Positions 51,122 to 61,903 of a stretch of DNA of 64,000 bases are shown one piece after another. Each line of letters starts with the position of its first letter. Positions within the stretch are counted from its first letter, which is position 1. The stretch lies in contig NZ_CP121252.1 in assembly GCF_029637705.1 (NCBI RefSeq), positions 2,728,001-2,792,000 on the forward strand, written 5' to 3'. Origin of the DNA: Citricoccus muralis. Its GTDB lineage: Bacteria; Actinomycetota; Actinomycetes; Actinomycetales; Micrococcaceae. The notes below the pieces were generated by a model that was given only the letters and a program-made list of their open reading frames with translations, had not been told where the DNA came from and searched no databases. Both the position numbers and the translations under genes were made by a program.

Positions 51122-52082
51122 GCAGGTGAACGGCAAGACCAGAACTCCGAGGTCGGTGATTCCTCGGAACCAATCCGGAACTGCACCGCAACGACTGTTG
51201 ACGGTGCTCTTCGGCGACTACTGGCTAGGGCGGGCCGACCCCATCCCTTCTAGCGCGCTCGTCGAGCTGCTCTCTGTCTTCGGTGTCTCTGAGACCGGAG
51301 CGCGGGCGGCCGTGCAAAGACTCGCCCAGCGCGGCTTTCTTGTCGCTCATCGGCAGGGACGACGCACGTCCTACGCGGTGCAGAGAGAAACACGCGAAAC
51401 GGTGGCACTGCATGTCAAAAGGCTCTTCCATTCTCACCATCCCCCCGCTTGGGATGGCACTTGGACACTCGTCAGCTATATGCTGCCCGGTCAGGAGACT
51501 TCTGACCGACGACTGCTTCGCGACGAACTGCGCAATCTCAAGTTCGGCAACCTCTCCGACGGCGTCTGGATCAGACCAGGTGATCAAGTTGAGGAAGTGG
51601 TCGCCACGCTTCAGCGCCTCGATGCCGATGCCGACAATGACGTCGGAGTGTTTCGACAGGGCGTGTTAGCCTGGCCCTCTTCAGTCCACCACGTCCGTGC
51701 CGCTTTCGACGCTGACGGTCTCGATGAGGAGTATCGGAAATTCGCGGATTTCTGGAGCCCCCAAGCACATGCTCTGGAACGTGAACCGATAAGCGGCGAA
51801 AACGCACTACGGCTGCGCACCGAGGTGATGTCCGCGTGGCGAACGTTGGTGCGCAAAGACCCACAGCTCCCCGCGGACCTGCTCAGCGACCCAGCCCCGA
51901 TCCAGCTAGCTGCCACCACCTGTGCAGTCCTATATGACGCATTGGGCTCGCCCGCGGAGCACGCCGTGCGCAGGATTTTGGAGCGTCATAGCCCCGAACT
52001 GGCGGAAATGGTAAGCCACCATACGTTCGCGAGTTCTCTGTCCGTCATTGAATCGGCCTCATCCGGTTCGGCCACGTTGTAA
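51108..52082 (+). CDS. PaaX-type transcriptional regulator
   Basis: The protein (324 residues from ATG 51108) has the PaaX family layout: an N-terminal winged helix (RLLTVLFGDYWLGRADPIPSSALVELLSVFGVSETGARAAVQRLAQRGFL), a middle GTWTLVSYMLPGQETSDRRLLRDELRNLKFG segment, and a helical C-terminal domain. PaaX represses phenylacetate catabolism and senses a CoA thioester; relatives control other aromatic pathways. The ATG overlaps the P450 stop by 14 bases; a GTG at 51126 with GAGAGAA before it is an alternative start. As the last gene of the operon, it probably controls its own transcript. Confidence 0.85.
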   Translation: MRENEQVNGKTRTPRSVIPRNQSGTAPQRLLTVLFGDYWLGRADPIPSSALVELLSVFGVSETGARAAVQRLAQRGFLVAHRQGRRTSYAVQRETRETVALHVKRLFHSHHPPAWDGTWTLVSYMLPGQETSDRRLLRDELRNLKFGNLSDGVWIRPGDQVEEVVATLQRLDADADNDVGVFRQGVLAWPSSVHHVRAAFDADGLDEEYRKFADFWSPQAHALEREPISGENALRLRTEVMSAWRTLVRKDPQLPADLLSDPAPIQLAATTCAVLYDALGSPAEHAVRRILERHSPELAEMVSHHTFASSLSVIESASSGSATL

Positions 52083-52136
52083 GGCTTGGCCGTACGGCGT
52101 TGAAGTCGTGCGGCATCAGAGAAAAATTGGGGCAAT

Positions 52137-52247
52137 TCGAGTCGGAGCTGGAGCGTATCGCCGCCGAGGTGTTCCCGCTCGTTCAGGGTGCCCCCGTTAC
52201 GGTATGACCGGCCCGAGCCGGCCGCGGGCGGCATCGGCCACCCGCTG
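52137..52247. repeat. Right 111-bp flanking repeat of the phn/P450 island
   Basis: The second copy of 46148-46258, with five base differences. Here the MocR 3' end is intact (stop at 52197-52199), while the monooxygenase part (23 codons ending APVTV) is a remnant without its gene. The first base of similarity lies 55 bases after the paaX stop. Confidence 0.92.
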
Positions 52248-53543
52248 CGCCAGCTCGTCCAGCGAAGACTCCGGCAGCTGTGCCAGCGAGAGCCGCAGTC
52301 GCTGCCGCTGTTGATCCGGGCTCACGTGGGAGGCTGAAGCGACGTCGACGACGATGCCGTGGGAGCTCAGCGCCAAGGCGGCGGATCGCTCGTCGGCAAC
52401 CTCCACCCAGAGCGCCCAACTGCCCGGTCCACTATGCACCGTGAGTCCGGCTGCGGAGAACGCGGCGAGCGCCCGCTCGCGTCGGCGAGTGTACCGCTGG
52501 CGCGCCTGGTGCACCGCCGCACCGGTGCGCTCATCGCTGAGCAGGGCAGCGAGGGCGTCCTGGAGCAGGCGGCTGTTGGAGGCCACCCCTCCGCTGCGTT
52601 GATGAATGGCGGCGTCCACGAGAGGTCGGGCGCCGCCGATCACCGAGGTGCGCAGATCAATGCCGAAGGCGCGGCAGTACTCCTGCACCCGGATGGTTTG
52701 CTGAGGCAGGCGATGTCCGAGCGTCCGTACCGGCACCGTGGAGAGCGGCCCGAGCACATCGTCCTCAATGACGGCGACGTCGGTTCCTTCGAGCAGGTCG
52801 GCCAGTTCCTCGGCCCGGGCGCTGCTGAGCACGTGACGATCGGAGAACGGTCCACCGGGAGACAGCACCAGAGCGGCAGCTCCGGCATCAACGGCAGCCC
52901 TGACACCCTCCACGGTGGGGCCCTCGTCGTCCACCGGGACGCCGATCACCGTGAGCCCCTCCTCTTGCAGTCCCGCCAGGAACCCGGGTGCGAGCGGTTC
53001 CTCGCAGGCCACCACACGCTGGTTGCCCACGGCGGCGCGGGTGGCCAGCCAGAGTCCCTCCGTACCACCGCCGGCGGTCATCCACCCGGTCGCCTCGAAG
53101 GGCCAGTCGCGGGAGACGATCCGGTGCAGGGCCTGCACAATGTACTCCCGGCCCCATTCGTTGAAATGTGGGGTCCTCAGTGCCGTGGCGACCGCGCGGT
53201 CCAACGGCGGCAACAGCGCCGGGTCCGGGCTGCAGAACAGGAAATCGACGTCGGACCAGGCCACCGGGGCTTCATCCTGCGTCGGGGGACGCACGGCACC
53301 GAGCACCCGGGTCCCGCCCCGCTGCCGAGTCTCGATGAGTCCGGCGTCGCGTAGCAACGACCAGGCTTTGGCCACCGTGCCGATGCTGACGCCTAACTCA
53401 CCCGCGACCGCGCGCACCGTAGGCAGGCGGGCTCCCACGTCCAGGGTGCCAGCTTCCACCAGCTCGCGCGTCTGGGTGGCGATGCCGTGAGAATCGGTCG
53501 CCGAGATCAGCTCGCCAAGCGCGCCCGCGCTGATGTCCGCCAT
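52197..53543 (-). CDS. MocR-like GntR/aminotransferase-fold regulator lacking the PLP lysine
   Basis: The 448-residue protein joins an N-terminal GntR winged helix (GARLPTVRAVAGELGVSIGTVAKAWSLLRDAGLIETRQRGGTRV, residues 37-80) to a fold-type I aminotransferase domain. MocR proteins bind PLP on a Lys in an F-S-K-x-L-x-P-G-L-R segment. Here the corresponding segment is EYCRAFGIDLRT, with Arg291 in place of Lys, so a PLP Schiff base cannot form there. The IEDDVLG acidic motif is kept. It converges on the monooxygenase operon at 45172-46218 in the inferred ancestral order, and may have regulated a neighbour of it. Confidence 0.85.
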   Translation of the reverse strand: MADISAGALGELISATDSHGIATQTRELVEAGTLDVGARLPTVRAVAGELGVSIGTVAKAWSLLRDAGLIETRQRGGTRVLGAVRPPTQDEAPVAWSDVDFLFCSPDPALLPPLDRAVATALRTPHFNEWGREYIVQALHRIVSRDWPFEATGWMTAGGGTEGLWLATRAAVGNQRVVACEEPLAPGFLAGLQEEGLTVIGVPVDDEGPTVEGVRAAVDAGAAALVLSPGGPFSDRHVLSSARAEELADLLEGTDVAVIEDDVLGPLSTVPVRTLGHRLPQQTIRVQEYCRAFGIDLRTSVIGGARPLVDAAIHQRSGGVASNSRLLQDALAALLSDERTGAAVHQARQRYTRRRERALAAFSAAGLTVHSGPGSWALWVEVADERSAALALSSHGIVVDVASASHVSPDQQRQRLRLSLAQLPESSLDELAQRVADAARGRLGPVIP

Positions 53544-53636
53544 CGAGCCAGCCTCCTGTCGTCACGTCCTCCACCAGTGTAGGCAAGCTCCACCGGCGTG
53601 AACGACGTGCCGCAGTCCCCCGTCATCAGCGGAGCA

Positions 53637-53918
53637 TCACGGCTGCGGGTAGTAGTAGAAGGTCCCGCCGTAGCGTTTGGGGCTGCTGTAGAGCACCTCA
53701 CTGCAGGGAATATCCACCCAGGGGCTCCCGCCTTGAGCAGCGCGGTAGGCGCGCTGTGAGTTGAGCTTGGCCTGGCACCCGAGCTTCGTGCTGGCCTCGA
53801 CGTAGACCAGCACCGGCTTGACCGACGCCTGCGCGGCCGGGGCCGCCACAGTCACAGCACCGCCAGCCAGAGCGAGGGCGGACAGCGAGGCCAGGATGTT
53901 CTTTGTTTTCTGTCCCAT
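53637..53918 (-). CDS. Small secreted protein of unknown function
   Basis: The 93-residue protein has a clear signal peptide (KTKNILASLSALALAGGAVTVAAPAAQA) with a likely cleavage after AQA, leaving about 62 residues. The mature part has two Cys residues that could form a disulfide and ends in a Tyr-rich YGGTFYYYPQP. No family was recognised. It is monocistronic and starts 122 bases from the divergent gene at 54041. Confidence 0.65.
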   Translation of the reverse strand: MGQKTKNILASLSALALAGGAVTVAAPAAQASVKPVLVYVEASTKLGCQAKLNSQRAYRAAQGGSPWVDIPCSEVLYSSPKRYGGTFYYYPQP

Positions 53919-54002
53919 GGGCGGAAACTTACCAGCGGGGATTTCTCCGGTCCAGGTTTCGCAGAGAGCGATGCGACAAATTCTACGAACTGTAGAAGAA
54001 TG

Positions 54003-54026
54003 GGGGTGGACCCAGACCCCTTTTTT
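54003..54026 (+). terminator. Terminator-like hairpin in front of the small membrane protein gene
   Basis: GGGGT (54003-54007) pairs with ACCCC (54016-54020), followed directly by six T. It lies 15 bases before the ATG at 54041 and runs in the same direction, so it is either an attenuator or the end of an upstream short transcript. Confidence 0.45.
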
Positions 54027-54040
54027 GCTTTAGGAGCATC

Positions 54041-54421
54041 ATGCCTCGTCTCACCATTGGCCTCGGATCCGTTCTCATCGTCATTGGCGCCATTGCCTAC
54101 ATCGCCACGTCCTTCGCCAGCTGGACCGCCCTGATTCCGGCCATCCTGGGTGCGCTGATCCTCATCTCGGGCCTGATCGCTCTGAAGAACCAGATGGTCG
54201 GCGTGCACATCGGCCTGCTGCTGGCGGTGATCGGTGCGGCCGGCACCCTGATGAACGTGATGCAGCTGCCCGACCTGTTCGCCGGTACCGCGGAGCGCCC
54301 GGCCGCCGTCATCGCCTCCTCCATCACCTTCGTGCTGCTGGTGATCTACGTGGTGATGGGGGTGCGCTCCTTCATCTCCGCGCGCCGCTGGAAGCGCGAG
54401 CAGGCCAGCATCAGCGCCTGA
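54041..54421 (+). CDS. Four-helix membrane protein of unknown function
   Basis: The 126-residue protein has four predicted membrane segments (residues about 4-26, 28-46, 54-72 and 86-110) and a basic C-terminus (SARRWKREQ). This pattern is common in small actinobacterial membrane proteins without known function. TAGGAG precedes the ATG at a normal distance. A hairpin terminator follows at 54473-54500. Confidence 0.75.
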   Translation: MPRLTIGLGSVLIVIGAIAYIATSFASWTALIPAILGALILISGLIALKNQMVGVHIGLLLAVIGAAGTLMNVMQLPDLFAGTAERPAAVIASSITFVLLVIYVVMGVRSFISARRWKREQASISA

Positions 54422-54472
54422 CAGCCAGCCTGAGTTATTCTCCGGCGCGCGGCCAAGGGCGATCCCTCTTCG

Positions 54473-54503
54473 GTGGGGCGGTGCTGACGCGCCGCCCCAC
54501 CTT
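54473..54503 (+). terminator. Terminator after the small membrane protein gene
   Basis: GTGGGGCGG (54473-54481) and CCGCCCCAC (54492-54500) form a perfect 9-bp stem with a 10-base loop, followed by CTTT. The T run is short, so it may be weak. Confidence 0.55.
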
Positions 54504-54523
54504 TGTGGTCCTGAATCCGCTCG

Positions 54524-54649
54524 ATGAGCCCCGCCTTCATCACCGCGGTACTGGGGCTCGTACTGGGCCTGGTGGTGGCCGGGATCTTCTACACGGCCCT
54601 CGTGCGTCGGGTCAGCACCCCTGCGGCTGCGCGTTCCACGCGTCCGTGA
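54524..54649 (+). CDS. Possible 41-residue single-helix membrane peptide
   Basis: An ATG at 54524 opens a frame with one strongly hydrophobic segment (FITAVLGLVLGLVVAGIFYTALV) followed by a basic, Ala-rich tail. This is the usual look of a small membrane peptide. It has no clear ribosome site and overlaps the end of the convergent HhH-DUF1801 gene by 38 bases. It may be real or chance. Confidence 0.35.
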   Translation: MSPAFITAVLGLVLGLVVAGIFYTALVRRVSTPAAARSTRP

Positions 54650-55307
54650 GCATCTCTTCCAGTACCGCCAGATCGATGTCTTCGGGTTTGTTCACATAGA
54701 GGCAGGATGCGCCCACGGTGTGCTTGCCAAGGCGCTGCAGCTGCTGCTCGTATCCGGGGTGGCTGGTGAGCCCGTAGAACGAAAGCTTGGCCTTGCGCGG
54801 GCTGAAGCCCACGTGGAACCAGTCCCCTTCGCGCCCGGCGGCGGAGACGTAGTGGGTCTCCCCGTAGCCGATCATCGAGGGGCCCCACATCACCGGTTCC
54901 GCTCCGGTGACCCGGGTGAACAGCTCCAGCAGCAGCCGCCCGTGTTCCACCCGGCGCGGGGTGTCCAGGGTCTCGATATACTCGGCCGGACTGACGTTCG
55001 TCGGCTTGGTCTTGATATCGGAGGCGACGACGCCGGTGTGCCCGGCGGTCACCGTGACCCCGTTGCCGCGCGGGGCTGGAATGGTGCCGCTGAAGCTCAG
55101 CCCCTTCTCGAGGAGTGCTGCCTGCAGGCGTTCCAGCCCGCGGGCACCTACCCCGTGCAGGGCTTTCAGGGTGGCGTAGTCGGCGCCGTCGAGTGACTCC
55201 AGGTCCGGGTAGCCGGCTTCAGCGAGCGCGCCGCGCAAGGGTGCGGAGGTACCGGGCACGGCATCGAGCGGGGTGCGCTGGCCTGTGCGGTGATCCGGTG
55301 CGGTCAT
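54612..55307 (-). CDS. Helix-hairpin-helix / DUF1801 two-domain protein
   Basis: The 231-residue protein begins with a helix-hairpin-helix-like domain (LRGALAEAGYPDLESLDGADYATLKALHGVGARGLERLQAALLEKG, residues about 24-70), as in RNA polymerase alpha-tail-like DNA-binding modules. It is followed by a DUF1801 domain (EYIETLDTPRRVEHGRLLLELFTRVTGAEPVMWGPSMIGYGETHY...). DUF1801 proteins are small, of unknown function, and often linked to stress. It starts one base after the stop of the DUF2625 gene, so the two are cotranscribed. Confidence 0.78.
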   Translation of the reverse strand: MTAPDHRTGQRTPLDAVPGTSAPLRGALAEAGYPDLESLDGADYATLKALHGVGARGLERLQAALLEKGLSFSGTIPAPRGNGVTVTAGHTGVVASDIKTKPTNVSPAEYIETLDTPRRVEHGRLLLELFTRVTGAEPVMWGPSMIGYGETHYVSAAGREGDWFHVGFSPRKAKLSFYGLTSHPGYEQQLQRLGKHTVGASCLYVNKPEDIDLAVLEEMLTDAWNAQPQGC

Positions 55308-55308
55308 G

Positions 55309-55980
55309 TCAAAATCCTTGCGGTCGGGGGACGTCGAGTCCCACGGTCGGGAAGGCTTGCTCCCAGAGGTCGCTGAGCCGAATGGGCTGGCGATCGGCGT
55401 CGAGCCCGTGGTTCAGGCTGAGCCCGGCGATGTCTTCTTTCCAGTCGTCCCAGCGGTGCGGGGCGTAGAACTTGTCGACGTCGCCGGTGAGCACCCACGC
55501 CATGAACTGGGCGTGGCTGACGTTCAGATCGCGCACGGTGGGCTGGGCTGCGTCCATGGTGGTGGGGTCGATATAGCAGAGCCGCCCAGCACCGGCCCCC
55601 AGCGCGGTGCCGTCGATGGCGAAGATTCCGCCGAGCACGTCCACGCCGAGCACCAGGTAGTGCGGATCTTCGCGGGTGAAAGGCGAGGCGGTGGCAACGT
55701 CGGGCAGGTCGCCCAGACCGGCGCCGAGCAGTCGTACCCATCCGTGGTCGATCACCAGTCCGCCGGTGTGGGCCACCATCGCGCCGAGTTCGGAGTCCTC
55801 GGTGAGTTCAAGTTGGGCCATCACCTGCTGCGAGCGCTGCGGGTCGCAGTGCAGGTTTTCAACCTCCCAGGGCGCCTTGGCGATGCCGGATTCGAAGCCC
55901 GCCCAGACGTCGACGTCAGCAGGGAACGGATTGAAGGAACCCGAGCGGTTGCGAGGCTTAGGACGGCGCTTGAAGAACAC
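55309..55980 (-). CDS. DUF2625 family protein
   Basis: The 223-residue cytoplasmic protein matches DUF2625: AMVAHTGGLVIDHGWVRLLGAGLGDLP, LVLGVDVLGGIFAIDGTALGAGAGRLCYIDPTTM, FMAWVLTGDVDKFYAPHRWDDWKEDI. The family has no assigned activity. The gene is 48 bases after the helicase stop on the same strand, and directly before the HhH-DUF1801 gene. It may be read from the helicase promoter. Confidence 0.8.
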   Translation of the reverse strand: MFFKRRPKPRNRSGSFNPFPADVDVWAGFESGIAKAPWEVENLHCDPQRSQQVMAQLELTEDSELGAMVAHTGGLVIDHGWVRLLGAGLGDLPDVATASPFTREDPHYLVLGVDVLGGIFAIDGTALGAGAGRLCYIDPTTMDAAQPTVRDLNVSHAQFMAWVLTGDVDKFYAPHRWDDWKEDIAGLSLNHGLDADRQPIRLSDLWEQAFPTVGLDVPRPQGF

Positions 55981-56028
55981 GAGCTGAGAGTAACACGGCC
56001 GGGTGTAGCACGATCAGTTTCGGCGCGG

Positions 56029-59619
<3,591 letters not shown>

Positions 59620-59625
59620 GGGTCG

Positions 59626-60780
59626 TCAGCGAACGGCGTAGTGGCGCACCCGGTCCTTGACCCCGGTGAAGCGGAACGGGGCCTGGGTGACGGGTTCGAC
59701 GTCGTAGTCGTCCGAGACGGTGCGGTGGGCCTCGTGCAGGGCGCGGTAGGTCGGATAGTCGATCTCCTCGCGCGCGGACAGCTCCTCCACGGCCGCGGCG
59801 GCGTCGAGATGAGCACGGTAGCCTTCCTGCACCACCCCGGTGAAGAACTCGGCCACCGCCCCGGAGCCGTAGGAGAAGAAGCCGAGGCGCTTGCCGGTCA
59901 GGTCGGTGTCGGCGTGCAACTGGGCGGCCAGGCCGAAGTACATCGACGCCGTGTAGGCGTTGCCCAGCTGACGGTTGTACGTCATCGACTCCTCGATCAG
60001 CTCATCGCCAAGCTCCACCCCGGTGTGGGCGGCGAGTGCGGCGTGGGCCTTACGGGCCATTTTGGTGAAGGGCTGGTGGTGGATGAACCGGTCGACGTCG
60101 GTGACCTTCAGCTCACGGCGGGCGGTGAAGTCATCCCAGGAACCCAGGGTGGCCTCGATGTAGGCGTCCATGGAGAGCTTGCCCTCCACGAACGGGGTGG
60201 AGGAGTCGTTGGGACGCCAGAAGTCGTTCACATCCGCGGTGTAGAGCCCGGACTGCGGCTCGATCGCCACCAGGGCGGGATCAGCCGAGATGAGCATGGC
60301 CACCGCACCGGCACCCTGGGTGGGCTCGCCGGAGGAGTCGAGCGCGTAGCGGGCAATATCGGAGGCCACCACGAGCACCTGCTCATCCGGGTAGCGGGCG
60401 ATGTGACCCAGTGCCGCCTGGATACCGGCGGTCCCGGCATAACACGCCTGCTTGTACTCGACGGTGCGCACGTGCGGGCCCAGCCCGATGAGACCGTGCA
60501 GGAACACCCCGGCGGACTTCGACTGGTCGACGCCGGTTTCGGTGGCGAAGATGACCATGCGCACGTGGTGCTCCGGGTGACGGGCCAGCAGCCGCGATGC
60601 TGCTGTCGCCGCCATGGTCACCACGTCCTCGTCGGGGGCGGGCACGGAGAACCGGTCCTGGCCCAGGCCGCGGTGGAACTTGGCCGGGTCGATCCCGTGT
60701 GCCTCCGCCAGCGCGTCCAGCGGGAGCACGTAGTGGGCGGTGGCCGCCTCCAGGTCGTGGATTCCGATGTTGTTGCTCAC
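59626..60780 (-). CDS. mvaS: Hydroxymethylglutaryl-CoA synthase
   Basis: The 384-residue thiolase-fold enzyme has nucleophile Cys113 in EYKQACYAGT, Glu81 in FATETGVDQSK and His235 in IHHQPFTKMARKAH, the three catalytic residues of HMG-CoA synthase. It joins acetyl-CoA and acetoacetyl-CoA in the mevalonate route to isoprenoids. Length is normal for bacterial MvaS. It is 43 bases downstream of mvaA and ends 6 bases before the SNF2 gene start on the same strand. Confidence 0.95.
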   Translation of the reverse strand: MSNNIGIHDLEAATAHYVLPLDALAEAHGIDPAKFHRGLGQDRFSVPAPDEDVVTMAATAASRLLARHPEHHVRMVIFATETGVDQSKSAGVFLHGLIGLGPHVRTVEYKQACYAGTAGIQAALGHIARYPDEQVLVVASDIARYALDSSGEPTQGAGAVAMLISADPALVAIEPQSGLYTADVNDFWRPNDSSTPFVEGKLSMDAYIEATLGSWDDFTARRELKVTDVDRFIHHQPFTKMARKAHAALAAHTGVELGDELIEESMTYNRQLGNAYTASMYFGLAAQLHADTDLTGKRLGFFSYGSGAVAEFFTGVVQEGYRAHLDAAAAVEELSAREEIDYPTYRALHEAHRTVSDDYDVEPVTQAPFRFTGVKDRVRHYAVR

Positions 60781-60823
60781 TGTTGCGATTCTCCTTCGCC
60801 GTCGGCGACCCTGCTCAGGGCGA

Positions 60824-61903
60824 TCAGGCCCGACGCTGCCTGCGTTCGAATACGGTGTGCGCCTTCATGAGCTCACCCGGGTTGGTTTGGGCCGCCAAGA
60901 GCGACAATTCTCCACACACCACGGTAGCGGCAATCTGGGCTGCGAGGCGACGTGTGTTCGCGCCCGGCTCACGCTCTTCGCGCAGGCCGAGCCGCACCAT
61001 GGCCTCTTCCACATGCTCGAGGTGCTTGCCGTTGCCCACGGTGCCCACGATCAGGTGGGGCAGGGTGCAGGCGAAGTACAGTCCGTCCTCGCGGTCCTCA
61101 GCGTAGGTGAAGCCCTGGGAGCCCTCCACGATATTGGCGGCGTCCTGGCCGGTGGCCAGATAGAAGGCGAGCAGCATGTTCGCGAAGTGCGCATTGGCCG
61201 AGCGCAGGGCCCCGGCGATGGTGGAGCCCACGTAGTTCTTCTGCACCACCAGTTCTGCAATGGCGCCGGCCGTGGTGTGCAGGTGCTGCTCGACGACGTC
61301 GTGCGGGATGAGAATGTCCGCGGTCACCGAGCGGCCGCGGCCGAGTACGCCGTTGACGCCGGTGGCTTTCTTATCGGTGCAGAAATTGCCGGAGATGGAG
61401 CCGTAGCTCAGCCCGATCTCCCAGGAGAGGATACGGGTCATCAGGCTGTCGGCGGCGGCAGTAGCCATGTTGTGCCCGGAAGCGTCCCCGGTGCGGAAGG
61501 CAAAGCGGACAAACAGCAGCGAGCCCACGATCTCGGGGTGAATCTCGATCAGCTGGGCGAACCGGGAGCCCTCAGAAACGACCCCTGCGAGTTCGTCGAA
61601 GCGCTGCTCGATGATCTGGGCGGCGTGGTGGGCTGCGGCACCGTCGACCGCGGTGAACAGCACGGAGCGGGTCATCCGTTCGTCGACCACGGTGGCGGTA
61701 ATGCCGTTTTCCACGAGCCGGGAGATCTTCGCGCCCCGGCCCACCGAGGGCCACAGCGGGGTCTCGTAGGTGGCCAGCGGCACCTCGATCAGTTCGGTGG
61801 ACTCGGTGCCGGAACCGGAGATGGCGTTGCCGCCGATTTTGATCGGTCCCACCCAGCGGGTCGGAATGGCGGTGACGGTGGTGGTCTCCCGGTGGGTGCT
61901 CAC
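60824..61903 (-). CDS. mvaA: Hydroxymethylglutaryl-CoA reductase
   Basis: The 359-residue reductase carries the catalytic set Glu47 (ATYETPLWP), Asp140 (RTGDASGHNM), Lys178 (CTDKKA) and His349 (MKAHTVFER). It also has VEGSQGFTYAED and the TLPHLIVGTVGNGKHLEHV region. This looks closer to the class I (eukaryote/archaea/Streptomyces) type than to the class II type with its long C-terminal domain. It reduces HMG-CoA to mevalonate with NADPH. The ATG at 61903 overlaps the fni stop by four bases. Confidence 0.93.
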   Translation of the reverse strand: MSTHRETTTVTAIPTRWVGPIKIGGNAISGSGTESTELIEVPLATYETPLWPSVGRGAKISRLVENGITATVVDERMTRSVLFTAVDGAAAHHAAQIIEQRFDELAGVVSEGSRFAQLIEIHPEIVGSLLFVRFAFRTGDASGHNMATAAADSLMTRILSWEIGLSYGSISGNFCTDKKATGVNGVLGRGRSVTADILIPHDVVEQHLHTTAGAIAELVVQKNYVGSTIAGALRSANAHFANMLLAFYLATGQDAANIVEGSQGFTYAEDREDGLYFACTLPHLIVGTVGNGKHLEHVEEAMVRLGLREEREPGANTRRLAAQIAATVVCGELSLLAAQTNPGELMKAHTVFERRQRRA

